A stretch of 64,000 nt of DNA from Agrobacterium tumefaciens (GCF_009649785.1 NZ_WJOK01000021.1:1-64000); one strand, 5' to 3'. Shown: positions 26,210 through 35,061, counted from the stretch's first letter. Program-made: numbers and translations. Notes: a model not told the origin generated them from the letters alone.

Positions 26210-26844
26210 CAATAACGACAACCCGCCTTGAAACTTTTACCGCCGCCGATTTCCGCCGCCGGGTGCTGGAGGAAGGCGAGGGCGTGGCGGAACGCGAGAA
26301 TGGCGATCATCTGCTCAATCCGGGCGTGGTGCTTTCGGGAAACGGCATAAGGCTGAAGGACGCCGCCGTGCTGGTGCCTGTCATCGACGACGGCAACGAA
26401 GCGCGGGTGATCTTCACCCAGCGCACCGCAACCCTGCGCAAACATTCCGGCCAGATTTCCTTTCCGGGCGGTGGCATCGATGCCGGGGACCGCACACCGG
26501 AAGAGGCGGCCCTGCGCGAGACGGAAGAGGAGATCGGCCTCTCGCGATCTTTCGTGGAAACGGTCGGGCGTCTGCCGGATTATATTTCCGGTACCGGTTT
26601 TCGCATCAAGCCGGTGCTGTCGGTCGTTCGTCCCGGCTTTGACCTGACGCTCAATCCCACGGAAGTGGATGAGGTTTTCGAGGTGCCGCTGTCTTTCCTG
26701 ATGGACCCAGCCAATCACGGGCGCGGCAGCCGCATCTTTCAGGGGAAGGAGCGGTTTTTCTACGAAATGCCCTATGGCGAGCGCTACATTTGGGGCATTA
26801 CGGCGGGCATCGTGCGGACGATTTACGAGAGGTTTTATTCATGA
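26206..26844 (+). CDS. CoA pyrophosphatase (NudL-like Nudix hydrolase)
   Basis: A 212-residue Nudix enzyme of the CoAse type (UPF0035). The box GGGIDAGDRTPEEAALRETE continuing EEIGL (residues ~86-110) is intact, preceded by the CoA-specific region QRTATLRKHSGQISFPGG. It should hydrolyse CoA and its derivatives to 4'-phosphopantetheine and 3',5'-ADP. It overlaps both neighbours by four bases (ATGA), so expression is tied to the DUF1285 and nucleotidyltransferase genes. Confidence 0.92.
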   Translation: MTITTTRLETFTAADFRRRVLEEGEGVAERENGDHLLNPGVVLSGNGIRLKDAAVLVPVIDDGNEARVIFTQRTATLRKHSGQISFPGGGIDAGDRTPEEAALRETEEEIGLSRSFVETVGRLPDYISGTGFRIKPVLSVVRPGFDLTLNPTEVDEVFEVPLSFLMDPANHGRGSRIFQGKERFFYEMPYGERYIWGITAGIVRTIYERFYS

Positions 26845-28097
26845 GCAGCCTTGCCGGGCGGGACTGGTTTGAAAAGCCGGCGCTGAAGCGCATCTTCGCG
26901 CTGTTGAACGCCGATGGCGGCGAGGTGCGGATCGTCGGCGGCGCCGTGCGCAATGCGCTGATGGAACAACCGGTCGTCGATGTCGATATGGCGACGACGC
27001 TTACCCCCGATGTGGTGGTTGAGCGCGCCAAGGCGGTGGGCATCAAGGCGGTACCGACCGGCATAGAACACGGTACGGTGACGCTGGTGATCGACGGCGA
27101 AGGTTTCGAGGTGACGACGCTGCGCCGCGATGTCGAGACCAATGGCCGCCATGCGCAGGTCGCTTTTGGCACAGACTGGCAAACCGACGCCGAGCGGCGC
27201 GATCTCACCATCAACGCACTTTACGCTGACGAGAAGGGCGAGATCATCGACCTCATCGATGGCCTTCTCGACATTGAAACCGGCACGGTGCGTTTCATCG
27301 GCGATGCGGCAATGCGGATTTCGGAAGATTATCTGCGGATTCTTAGGTTCTTCCGCTTTTTTGCCCATTATGGTTCCGGTCGTCCTGATGCCGATGGCTT
27401 GCGCGCCAGTGCGCGGGCCAAGGACAAGCTTGGGACGCTCTCGGCCGAGCGGGTGTGGAGCGAGCTGAAAAAGCTGCTTTCCGCGCGCGATCCCTCCCGC
27501 GCCTTGCTGTGGATGCGGCAATCCGGCGTGTTGGCGGAAATTCTTCCCGAAACGGAAAAATGGGGTATCGACGCCATTCACGGGCTGGTGGCAACCGAAC
27601 AGGCGCTTGGCTGGACAGTTGACCCGATGCTGCGGCTTGCTGCCATAGTGCCGCCCGACAGGGAGAGGCTAACGGCGCTTGCTGCGCGGCTGCGGCTGTC
27701 GAAGGCTGAAGCTGCATATCTCGCCCACTGGGCTTCCGCGCCGGTGATCGATCCGGAGATGAAGGAGACGGCGCTAGACCGGCTGCTTTACCGGCAGGGC
27801 GTTGACGGTGTGAAGACGCGCCTGAAACTGGCGCTTGCCTCGGCCCGCGCCGACCTTTCGGGCGGTGAGGCGGCGATGCAGAAAGTCGCGCGACTTTCGA
27901 CGCTGCTGACGAGAGCGAACAAGTTCCACAAGCCCGGCTTTCCGCTGAGCGGCGCTGATGTGATGGCCGCGGGCGTGGAGTCCGGTCCGAAGGTAGGCGA
28001 GGTGCTGAAAAGCCTCGAAGAAAAGTGGATCGACGTCAATTTCTCGCTAGACCGGGCAGCGCTGACCGCCCGGCTGAAGGATATGCTGGAGAATTGA
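26841..28097 (+). CDS. CCA-adding enzyme/poly(A) polymerase family nucleotidyltransferase
   Basis: A 418-residue class II nucleotidyltransferase. The catalytic head is at ~30-60: VRIVGGAVRNALM and the two Asp of VDVDMAT; TDAERRDLTINALY (~115-128) binds the nucleotide, and ISEDYLRILRFFRF follows at the neck. Length and the lack of an HD phosphohydrolase motif fit alphaproteobacterial tRNA nucleotidyltransferases, which repair or complete the CCA end; poly(A) polymerase activity cannot be excluded. I start at the ATG overlapping the CoAse stop, not at the longer open frame. Confidence 0.9.
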   Translation: MSSLAGRDWFEKPALKRIFALLNADGGEVRIVGGAVRNALMEQPVVDVDMATTLTPDVVVERAKAVGIKAVPTGIEHGTVTLVIDGEGFEVTTLRRDVETNGRHAQVAFGTDWQTDAERRDLTINALYADEKGEIIDLIDGLLDIETGTVRFIGDAAMRISEDYLRILRFFRFFAHYGSGRPDADGLRASARAKDKLGTLSAERVWSELKKLLSARDPSRALLWMRQSGVLAEILPETEKWGIDAIHGLVATEQALGWTVDPMLRLAAIVPPDRERLTALAARLRLSKAEAAYLAHWASAPVIDPEMKETALDRLLYRQGVDGVKTRLKLALASARADLSGGEAAMQKVARLSTLLTRANKFHKPGFPLSGADVMAAGVESGPKVGEVLKSLEEKWIDVNFSLDRAALTARLKDMLEN

Positions 28098-28123
28098 GAT
28101 CGCAGTGCCGGAGGCGTTGCGGC

Positions 28124-28309
28124 TCAGGCCGCATTTGCCTCGTCGCGGATGCGGGATTTGATGTTTTCGATCATGTTTTCGCGGATGATGGTTTCGCCGT
28201 GGGCCGATCGCATATGTTCCACGGTGCGGCGCACGACTTCCGCGTCGTCATCCGCGCGGGTGTGCCAGGCACAGCCGGGCACGAGCGTTCCACATTCAAA
28301 CAGTCTCAT
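28124..28309 (-). CDS. DUF1059 small protein
   Basis: A 61-residue protein of the DUF1059 family: MRLFECGTLVPGC at the start, with the conserved Cys pair (C6, C13) and a His (HMRSAHGE) in the second half. This pattern suggests a small metal- or ligand-binding protein; function is unknown. A strong SD (GGGAGG) lies before the ATG. It converges on the nucleotidyltransferase gene. Confidence 0.85.
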   Translation of the reverse strand: MRLFECGTLVPGCAWHTRADDDAEVVRRTVEHMRSAHGETIIRENMIENIKSRIRDEANAA

Positions 28310-28429
28310 GGTCTTGCCTCCCTGTTTTAGACAGAGGGACAGCCTGCAAATGCCTGCTGTCCCTCTGACAAGAAACGAACGGTCGCCGCTAATGTTCCAG
28401 AGCGGCGTTCCGCTGACCCTGTTCAGGCC

Positions 28430-28696
28430 CTATTCGGGCATCGCCCAGCACTGGAAAACAGAGGATGTGCCGGCTGCCGGGATTTTTGTACGAGGCATTT
28501 CGTCATTGTCGGCCCGCGTCACCGCTTTTCCGGCAAGCGTGCGTTTTACCTGTTCGACATAAAAGGAATGCGGCAGTTCGCGATCGCCGGTGGCACGCAT
28601 TTCCGCTGCCATGCGGTCGATCAAATCAGGGGTATCGATGGAATGCGAGGCTCCCTCAGCGGAAGCAGATATAGGCATGCTGTTCGAAGTAATCAT
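28430..28696 (-). CDS. Small protein of unknown function
   Basis: An 88-residue ORF that I do not recognise. It is supported by an excellent SD (GGAGGAG, eight bases before the ATG) and by GC-rich codon use similar to its neighbours. The middle, TPDLIDRMAAEMRATGDRELPHSFYVEQVKRTLAG in two parts (TPDLIDRMAAEMRATG and HSFYVEQVKRTLAG), looks helical; the ends are probably disordered. It has no signal peptide or membrane segment. It lies 120 bases upstream of the DUF1059 gene on the same strand, so they may share a transcript. Confidence 0.6.
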   Translation of the reverse strand: MITSNSMPISASAEGASHSIDTPDLIDRMAAEMRATGDRELPHSFYVEQVKRTLAGKAVTRADNDEMPRTKIPAAGTSSVFQCWAMPE

Positions 28697-28818
28697 GACG
28701 ATAGCTCCTCCAGTACGTCTGCACGCAGGAGATTATCATTGCCTTTATTTTTCCATAAGTCCTAATTTGCGCGATTTGCGCCCAAATTCATGACGGGCGT
28801 CAAATTTACGTGAGTATT

Positions 28819-29730
28819 TCAGGGCCAGCGGACCACGGGCGGCAGGGAAGACAGAATCGATTCGACATTGCCGCCGGTCTTGAGGCCGAAGATCGTGCCG
28901 CGGTCGTAAAGCAGGTTGAATTCCACATAGCGGCCACGGCGAATGAGCTGCTCGTCGCGGTCCTCTTCCGTCCAGGGCTGGTTGAAATTGGATCGCACGA
29001 TTTTTGGGTAGACCAGGTTGAAGGCGCGGCCAACATCCTGCACGAAGGCGAAATTGGCGTCCCAGCCGCCCTTTTCCTCTTCCGGGTGCAGCCAGTCGAA
29101 AAAGATGCCGCCGGTGCCGCGCGGCTCGTTGCGGTGCTTGAGGAAGAAGTACTCGTCGCACCACGACTTGTAGCGCGGATAGTCGGCCACGGGATGGCGG
29201 TTACAGGTGATCTCGAAGCCGCGGTGGAAAAGCTGGGTGTCCGGATCCTGTTCCGTCCGCCGGCGTCCAAGCACGGGCGTCAGGTCCGCGCCGCCGCCGA
29301 ACCAGTGGCTGGTGGTGACGACCATGCGGGTATTCATATGAACAGCCGGCACATTGGGATTGACCGGATGGGCGATCAGCGAAATGCCCGAGGCCCAGAA
29401 GCTGGGGTCTTCTTCCGCACCCGGTATCTGCTGGCGGAATTCCGGCGAAAACTCACCATAGACGGTGGAGGTGTGGACGCCGACCTTTTCGAAGACGCGG
29501 CCCTCCATCATCGACATCTTGCCGCCGCCGCCCGCGCCATTGTCGCGCAGCCAGTCCTTCTGCACGAAGCGTCCCGGTTCCTGATCGGCGAGCGGGCCGC
29601 TCAGCTCGTCTTCAAGGGTTTCGAAGGAGGCAACGATGGTGTCGCGCAGATGCTGGAACCAGGCCTGGGCGGCGGCCTTCTTGTCTTCTATGTCCTCGGG
29701 CAAGCCCTTCGGCAAAGATGGCCGTTCCAT
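28819..29730 (-). CDS. hemF: Oxygen-dependent coproporphyrinogen III oxidase
   Basis: A 303-residue aerobic coproporphyrinogen oxidase, converting coproporphyrinogen III to protoporphyrinogen IX with O2 in heme synthesis. Typical blocks are [18 protein letters not shown] (residues ~67-84), [19 protein letters not shown] (~115-133) with the conserved His, [10 protein letters not shown] (~140-149), and the C-terminal [19 protein letters not shown] start at MERPSLP, which has AAAGGAG seven bases upstream, instead of the longer frame. It probably supplies heme for, among others, the bc1 complex encoded 9 kb away. Confidence 0.97.
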   Translation of the reverse strand: MERPSLPKGLPEDIEDKKAAAQAWFQHLRDTIVASFETLEDELSGPLADQEPGRFVQKDWLRDNGAGGGGKMSMMEGRVFEKVGVHTSTVYGEFSPEFRQQIPGAEEDPSFWASGISLIAHPVNPNVPAVHMNTRMVVTTSHWFGGGADLTPVLGRRRTEQDPDTQLFHRGFEITCNRHPVADYPRYKSWCDEYFFLKHRNEPRGTGGIFFDWLHPEEEKGGWDANFAFVQDVGRAFNLVYPKIVRSNFNQPWTEEDRDEQLIRRGRYVEFNLLYDRGTIFGLKTGGNVESILSSLPPVVRWP

Positions 29731-29859
29731 GCATGTTCTCCTTTGGTGAAGTCGATTCCCTGTCGCATCTAGCAGGTGCTGGCCTTGCGCACAAATTCGA
29801 CTCGCCAAGTTCACATGCGGGCACTATCTTTAGCGATGTAGGTGCCAGAGGTGAATATC

Positions 29860-30135
29860 ATGACGAAATTTGCCGGACCGCCGCCCCTGGACGGGCTGAA
29901 GCGCAGGATCGCCAATCACCGCAAGGCGCGTGAAAGTGACGGCGGCGATCCGATGCGCAACGGCATGTTCGTGCGGCAGACCTTTTGTCTCGACCGTGAA
30001 GAAGCCCGTGCCAAGGCGCGCGAGTGGTTCGACAGTTTTCCGAAGGCCGCCTATTGGACCGAAGTGGAAAGCTGGCGGCAGCTGGAAGGCGACCGCATCG
30101 AATTCACCATGCGGCGGCTTCCTTCGGCAGACTAA
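29860..30135 (+). CDS. Conserved small protein, function unknown
   Basis: A 91-residue basic protein starting MTKFAGPPPLDGLKRRI. It contains a segment FVRQTFCLDREEARAKAREW and the aromatic-rich FPKAAYWTEVESWRQL, and ends RIEFTMRRLPSAD. I do not recognise a named domain. GAGGTG lies before the ATG. It is divergent from hemF and convergent with the Na/Pi cotransporter-like gene (three bases apart). Codon use is normal for the window, so it is very likely a real gene. Confidence 0.7.
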   Translation: MTKFAGPPPLDGLKRRIANHRKARESDGGDPMRNGMFVRQTFCLDREEARAKAREWFDSFPKAAYWTEVESWRQLEGDRIEFTMRRLPSAD

Positions 30136-30138
30136 GCT

Positions 30139-31791
30139 TTAAGCACGCGGTTCGGCGTAACGCAGGCGGCTTTCGATCAAAACGCCGCTTTCATCCAGAA
30201 TGGGATGGGCAACAGAGACGATATGGGCGTTTATGCGCTTCAGATCGCGCAGCATGTCGAGATGCAGTGAACTCGTCTGCATGCTTTCCGTCAGCCCATC
30301 GCGCAGCCGCTCCAGATGGCGGTTGGACGACTGTTTTTCGAGGCGGCGTATATCCACCTTGCTTTCCATCAGCCGGCGGGCGAGATCGAAATCGCCGGTC
30401 ACCAGAATGCTCTGGGCGGCCCGCAGATTTTCGATTGTCATGTCGAACAGCGTCTTCAGCTCCTCATAACCGTCGTCGGAAAATTTGAAGCTGTTCAGCA
30501 CCTTCTTGCGGATCTGCTCGCAAATGCCTTTTTCGATGATGTCGCCGATATGTTCGAGATTGATCGCGTAATCGATGATGGCGATCGAACGGCGCGCTTC
30601 GTCGTCTGCAAGCCCTTTGCGCCCCAGTTGGGAAAGATAGACCTTCACCTCCTGCTGACGGCGATCGACCTTCTTTTCGAGCAGGGACACTTCCTGAAGG
30701 GGTGCCAGATCATTATGCTTGAAGGCGTTTTCGGCGCGGATCAGCATGCGCTCGATAGCATCGCCGACGCTCAAGACCTCACGCGTGGCATTGGCGAGCG
30801 CCACAACAGGCGTATCCAGCGCCTGCTGATCGAGGAAATTCGGGCCATCTTCGGCTTTCGGATCGCCCGGCACCAGCTTTGCCATCAGGTCGGATATGAG
30901 GGCTGAGAACGGCCAGGCAACCGCTGCCAGAATGACATTGAAGATGAGATGCGCATCAACAGGCAATTTGGCGGGCGAAAGCGGCAATTGCTGCAAAAGC
31001 GTTGCGCCATAGGATGCGAGTGGCATGGCGATGAGGCAGCCGATGGTGCGCACCACAAGGTTGCCGATAGTGATGCGCCGCGCCGAGGCCGGGCCGGAGA
31101 GCGTGGCGATGACCGGCGGAATGGCGCCGCCGAGATTGGCGCCGAGAATGAGAACGATGATGAGACCGGCGGACAGCGTGCCAGTAGCAGCAAGCGACAG
31201 GATAAGCACCACGACAGCGAGGCTGGAGGAGGAGACGAAGGCCAGCACGGCGGAGAAGATCAGCGCGACGGGCCATGCGCCATCAAGCAGACCGATGAAG
31301 ACGCCAAGGGCTGGCGAGGCACGCATCGGTTCGGTCGCGCCGCTCAACAGATGCAATGACAGAAGCATCAGGCCGATGCCGATGACCGCGGTTCCGCCAC
31401 CTTGTCGGGCGTTTGAGCTACCCTTTTTGAGAACGATACCGGAGAGGATCAGCAGCGGCGACAGCCACTCCACACCGGCCGCGACAATCCAGGCGGTGAC
31501 GGCGGTGCCGACATTGGCGCCGAGCAGCACGACCTGCGCCATGCGCGGCTTGATGAGATCGCGTTCTGCGAAGGAGGCGACGGTAAGCGCGGTTGCCGTC
31601 GAGCTTTGCAGCGCGACAGTGGCGAAAAAGCCGGAAAAGAAGGAACGCGGGCCGCTCTGGGTGCCCGTCGCCAATACACTTCGCAGTTTCATGCCGAAGG
31701 CACGGGTAACCCCATCCTTGACCTGGGCAAGACCAAAGAGCAGCAGCGCGACTGCGCCGAGAAGGTTGACGATGACAATGGTGGATTGCAT
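30139..31791 (-). CDS. Na/Pi-cotransporter family protein with PhoU-like domain
   Basis: A 550-residue protein: an N-terminal sodium/phosphate cotransporter (NPT2-like, PF02690) part with ~8-9 membrane segments (residues ~3-310) and a C-terminal helical PhoU-like part (~345-545). The duplicated QSST-type signature is seen as ALQSSTATAL and, in the second repeat, as SSSSLAVVV. LLGANVGTAV and LILGANLGGAIPP are the paired re-entrant loops. Bacterial members (YjbB type) are thought to export phosphate, with the PhoU-like part as cytoplasmic regulator. I start at MQSTIVIV, with GAGGAG seven bases upstream. Confidence 0.9.
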   Translation of the reverse strand: MQSTIVIVNLLGAVALLLFGLAQVKDGVTRAFGMKLRSVLATGTQSGPRSFFSGFFATVALQSSTATALTVASFAERDLIKPRMAQVVLLGANVGTAVTAWIVAAGVEWLSPLLILSGIVLKKGSSNARQGGGTAVIGIGLMLLSLHLLSGATEPMRASPALGVFIGLLDGAWPVALIFSAVLAFVSSSSLAVVVLILSLAATGTLSAGLIIVLILGANLGGAIPPVIATLSGPASARRITIGNLVVRTIGCLIAMPLASYGATLLQQLPLSPAKLPVDAHLIFNVILAAVAWPFSALISDLMAKLVPGDPKAEDGPNFLDQQALDTPVVALANATREVLSVGDAIERMLIRAENAFKHNDLAPLQEVSLLEKKVDRRQQEVKVYLSQLGRKGLADDEARRSIAIIDYAINLEHIGDIIEKGICEQIRKKVLNSFKFSDDGYEELKTLFDMTIENLRAAQSILVTGDFDLARRLMESKVDIRRLEKQSSNRHLERLRDGLTESMQTSSLHLDMLRDLKRINAHIVSVAHPILDESGVLIESRLRYAEPRA

Positions 31792-31963
31792 GCGACGTCT
31801 CCTCACACCCGCCGGCGGATGGCTGCGGCGAGGGCGATTTTTGTTGTCCGGCTAATAAGTATAGGAGCCTGAACGCCTTCGGTACAGGCCGGGTTGCGAC
31901 AGTTTTGAAGCAAAAACGGTCAATTTTTGTATTTGCACGAAAAAATGGCGCTAAAAAAGGCGC

Positions 31964-32437
31964 TTAAGACCATGCAGTCTGGCGCAAAGCCTCGCCGGTG
32001 ATCATCGCGGCGGACATTGCGACGTTGATGGAGCGCTGCCCCTCGACCATCGGGATGATGATTCGCTCCTGCGCCTTCTCATGCACGTGGTCCGGCACAC
32101 CAGCACTTTCACGGCCGAAAAGCAGGATATCGTCGTGGCGATAGGCGATTTTCGTATAGGGCAGGGCGGCCTTGGTGGAGGCGAGAACGAGGCGGCGGCC
32201 GGTGGTTGCGCGCCACTCCTCAAACCGGTCCCAGCTGACGTGGCGCGTCAGCGCCGCCGCTGCGATATAATCCATGCCTGCCCTTTTCAGGTTGCGGTCG
32301 GAAATATCGAAACCGGCCGGCTCGATGATATCGACGCCGAGGCCGAGACAGGCCGCCAGCCGCAGGATCGTGCCGGTATTGCCGGGAATATCCGGCTGGT
32401 AGAGGGCAATCCTGATTTCGGGTCTGATATCGCTCAT
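31964..32437 (-). CDS. trmL: tRNA (cytidine(34)-2'-O)-methyltransferase TrmL
   Basis: A 157-residue SPOUT methyltransferase of the minimal TrmL class, methylating the 2'-O of the wobble base in tRNA-Leu isoacceptors with SAM. Family blocks: IALYQPDIPGNTGTILRL (residues ~9-26), LLFGRESAGVPD (~105-116) and the trefoil-knot SAM loop IIPMVEGQRSINVAMS (~127-142). Length is standard. It is followed by a gene-poor stretch and may be monocistronic. Confidence 0.95.
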   Translation of the reverse strand: MSDIRPEIRIALYQPDIPGNTGTILRLAACLGLGVDIIEPAGFDISDRNLKRAGMDYIAAAALTRHVSWDRFEEWRATTGRRLVLASTKAALPYTKIAYRHDDILLFGRESAGVPDHVHEKAQERIIIPMVEGQRSINVAMSAAMITGEALRQTAWS

Positions 32438-32662
32438 GGTCTTCTCACCGCGTTTGGAATGCCGGAGCGCTTATCACGGGCGGCGGGTTTGTGACAGATG
32501 CAGCCCGAGAGGACCGTTTCGAAGAGTGCCGTATTCATTCGCGTGACACACAGTCGGGCTACCCATTAACCATCGTGCCGTCAGGCCGATCCGGCATATC
32601 CGGTTGCGTCGGATCGGCGTTGTTTCGATCCGGGTTCCGCGCAGCAAAAACAGGAAGATATC

Positions 32663-32818
32663 ATGTCCGAACGGGCGAATTTCGTCCATTTGACCGACCT
32701 GCATGTCGGCAATCTGCAGGTGCAGGACGATGATCTTTATTCCGACACCTCGGCCACGCTTGCCGATACTCTGGCGCAGATCAAGGCGCTCGGGCAGGCG
32801 CAGGACGCCGCCGAGTAA
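32663..32818 (+). pseudogene. Truncated metallophosphoesterase (N-terminal relic)
   Basis: A 51-codon ORF with a plausible SD (CAGGAAG) whose first ~40 residues are the start of a calcineurin-like phosphoesterase: FVHLTDLHVGNLQVQDDDLY, with the first metal motif DxH, followed by a helix like that before the GD motif. It then runs into a short unrelated tail and a TAA; the GD, GNHD and GHxH motifs are all missing. No continuation appears in the other frames before the next genes, so this is probably the remnant of a deletion. It could still be translated into a small peptide. Confidence 0.65.
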
Positions 32819-32838
32819 GCTGCGTATCCAGGCCTTAC

Positions 32839-32876
32839 AACGGGCGGAGACCTTTGCCGGGTCTTCTCCGCCCGTT
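32839..32876 (+). terminator. Hairpin after the phosphoesterase relic
   Basis: AACGGGCGGAGA (32839-32850) pairs with TCTCCGCCCGTT (32865-32876), with extra inner pairs. It has no T-run, so termination is uncertain; it may be the old terminator of the truncated gene. Confidence 0.45.
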
Positions 32877-32993
32877 CGGCAGAATCGGTCGCAATCGAGA
32901 GCTTTTCTGACGCGTTCGGCATCTTTGCGGCTGGTCAACGATTAATTTTTGCGCTACAAGGCGACATCTTCAACACCAGCTAGGGAGGTTCTG

Positions 32994-33050
32994 ATGCAAA
33001 ATGACATTCGTATTCGCCTCCCGGCCCCAGTAGTGCTGCTGCTGGCCTAG
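32994..33050 (+). CDS. Putative 18-residue leader peptide of the ABC exporter pair
   Basis: A short ORF, MQNDIRIRLPAPVVLLLA, with an ideal SD (AGGGAGG, five bases before the ATG) and a TAG stop. A small hairpin (CGCGGT TCG ACCGCG TTT) begins ten bases after the stop, and the first ABC half-exporter starts 151 bases after it. This arrangement of strong SD, very short peptide with a hydrophobic run before the stop, and hairpin is that of leader peptides that control downstream genes by ribosome stalling or attenuation. Function is not known, and it may simply be a chance ORF. Confidence 0.45.
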   Translation: MQNDIRIRLPAPVVLLLA

Positions 33051-33060
33051 GTGTTACCCC

Positions 33061-33078
33061 CGCGGTTCGACCGCGTTT
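33061..33078 (+). promoter_or_regulatory. Small hairpin behind the leader ORF
   Basis: CGCGGT (33061-33066) and ACCGCG (33070-33075) form a six-pair stem with loop TCG, followed by TTT. It may be a weak attenuator for the ABC genes. Confidence 0.4.
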
Positions 33079-33201
33079 CCCATAGTTTGACTCGTCATGT
33101 GGCTGTTGCGGCCATATCCAATACTTTTCTGTTCCGTCGTGAGCCATATTTGCGTTTGCTCACGTTTCACGATGGGGCGATTGCTTGCCGGAGCTTGGCC
33201 T

Positions 33202-35052
33202 ATGTTTGGCTGGTTTGAAAAACGCCTTGACCCTTTTCCCTCTTCGGCGCCGTCTGTGCCGCCGAAGAAGCTTTTGCCGTTCGTGTGGCATTATGTGCAG
33301 CCCGCATGGCCGTGGCTCCTGCTGCTCGGCCTGATGTCCATGGGCATCGCCGTTGCGGAAGCCATGCTCTACAAATTCCTCGGCAGCATCGTTGACTGGC
33401 TTTCCACGGCCAATCGCGAGACGTTTTTTGCCGATGAGGGCTGGCATCTGATGGTCATGGCTGGGCTGGTGCTCTTCCTGCTGCCACTGATGGGCGCTAT
33501 CCACACCATGACGATGCACCAGACGCTTGCCGGCAATTTCGGCATGATCGCGCGCTGGAAGATGCATCGTTTCCTGCTGCGCCACTCCATGAACTTTTTC
33601 GCCAACGAATTTGCAGGCCGGGTTTCGACCAAGGTGATGCAGACGGCACTGGCGATCCGCGAAGTGGCGCTGAAGGTGATCGACGTGTTCGTCTACGCTA
33701 TCAGCTTCGTCGTCTCGATGCTGTTCATGGTTGCGGCCGCAGACTGGCGGCTGGTCATTCCGCTGCTGGTGTGGCTCGGCATCTATATGGGTATCCTCAC
33801 CTATTTTGTGCCGAAACTCGGCCGGCTCGCGCAGGAGCAGGCAGATGCGCGCTCGATGATGACGGGGCGTATTGTCGACAGCTATACAAACATCTCGACG
33901 ATCAAGCTGTTTTCGCATGCGGGCCGCGAGGAAAGATATGCGCGTGAGGGGATGAACGTGTTTCTCGGAACCGTTCACCGCCAGATGCGCAAGATTTCCG
34001 GCTTCAACATCCTGATCGACCTCAACAATGCGGTCGTGCTGTTTTCCACGGCCTCGCTCGGTCTTTATTTCTGGATGCAGGGTTCGGTCACGGCCGGCTC
34101 GGTTGCCATTGCCATAAGCCTTGCCATGCGCGTCAACGGCATGTCGCAATGGATCATGTGGGAAGTCACCTCGCTGTTCGAAAACATCGGCACCGTCTAT
34201 GACGGCATGTCGATGATGACGAAGCCGCACGATATCGTCGATGCTCCGAAGGCGCCGCAGCTTGCGGCACCGCAGGGCGCGATCCGTTATGATAACGTCC
34301 GCTTCCACTACGGCAAGAACAAGGGCGTGATCGACGGGCTGACGCTGGATATCAAGTCGGGCGAGAAGGTCGGTTTGGTCGGGCGTTCCGGTGCGGGCAA
34401 GACAACGCTGATGAACCTGCTTCTGCGTTTCTACGATCTGGAAGCGGGCAAGATCACCATCGACGGGCAGGACATCTCCAAGGTGTCGCAGGACAGCCTG
34501 CGCGAGTTGATTGGTGTGGTGACGCAGGATACTTCGCTGCTGCACCGTTCGATCCGCGACAACATCGCCTATGGCCATCCCGAGGCCACCGACGAGCAGG
34601 TGATCGCGGCGGCAAAGCGGGCGAATGCCTGGGACTTTGTGGAAACGCTTGTCGATATGCATGGCCGCCAGGGCCTTGATGCCCAGGTGGGCGAACGCGG
34701 TGTAAAGCTGTCCGGTGGCCAGCGTCAGCGTATCGCCATTGCTCGCGTGTTCCTCAAGAACGCGCCGATCCTGGTGCTTGATGAAGCGACCTCGGCGCTC
34801 GACTCGGAAGTCGAGGCGGCGATTCAGGAAAACCTGTTCTCGCTGATGGAAGGCAAGACGGTTATCGCGATCGCCCACCGTCTGTCGACGCTGACCGAAA
34901 TGGACCGGCTCATCATCCTCGACAAGGGCCAGATCGTGGAATCGGGCAGCCATGCGGAACTGGCGGCGATGGGAGGTATCTATGCCGATCTATGGCGGCG
35001 CCAGTCCGGCGGCTTCATCGCCGACCACGAGGCGGAAGCGGCTGCCGAGTAA
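33202..35052 (+). CDS. ABC half-exporter (membrane and ATPase domains fused), first of pair
   Basis: A 616-residue type IV ABC exporter half: six membrane helices (~25-330), then the nucleotide-binding domain (~365-605). Walker A GRSGAGKTTLMNLLLRF, signature LSGGQRQRIAIARVF, Walker B ILVLDEATSALDSE and the His switch IAIAHRLST are all intact. A second half-exporter of the same build lies 361 bases downstream, so they probably act as a heterodimer for a lipid, peptide or drug. I choose the ATG of MFGWFEKRLD with GGAG upstream; the frame is open 35 codons further. A possible leader-peptide ORF precedes it. Confidence 0.9.
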   Translation: MFGWFEKRLDPFPSSAPSVPPKKLLPFVWHYVQPAWPWLLLLGLMSMGIAVAEAMLYKFLGSIVDWLSTANRETFFADEGWHLMVMAGLVLFLLPLMGAIHTMTMHQTLAGNFGMIARWKMHRFLLRHSMNFFANEFAGRVSTKVMQTALAIREVALKVIDVFVYAISFVVSMLFMVAAADWRLVIPLLVWLGIYMGILTYFVPKLGRLAQEQADARSMMTGRIVDSYTNISTIKLFSHAGREERYAREGMNVFLGTVHRQMRKISGFNILIDLNNAVVLFSTASLGLYFWMQGSVTAGSVAIAISLAMRVNGMSQWIMWEVTSLFENIGTVYDGMSMMTKPHDIVDAPKAPQLAAPQGAIRYDNVRFHYGKNKGVIDGLTLDIKSGEKVGLVGRSGAGKTTLMNLLLRFYDLEAGKITIDGQDISKVSQDSLRELIGVVTQDTSLLHRSIRDNIAYGHPEATDEQVIAAAKRANAWDFVETLVDMHGRQGLDAQVGERGVKLSGGQRQRIAIARVFLKNAPILVLDEATSALDSEVEAAIQENLFSLMEGKTVIAIAHRLSTLTEMDRLIILDKGQIVESGSHAELAAMGGIYADLWRRQSGGFIADHEAEAAAE

Positions 35053-35061
35053 GGAGAGCTC

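Larger units (their letters stand above)
32438..33201. other. Gene-poor stretch between trmL and the ABC pair
   Basis: 764 bases without a full-size gene. It holds a truncated metallophosphoesterase (32663-32818), a strong hairpin (arms 32839-32850 and 32865-32876), an 18-codon ORF with a strong SD (32994-33050) and a small hairpin (33061-33075). I see nothing else of note at 32438-32662. Confidence 0.7.

Noticed and set aside
33160-34953. 597-residue antisense ORF across the first ABC gene
   Set aside because: Arg/His/Gln-rich shadow translation without domains; the plus-strand gene has all ABC motifs.
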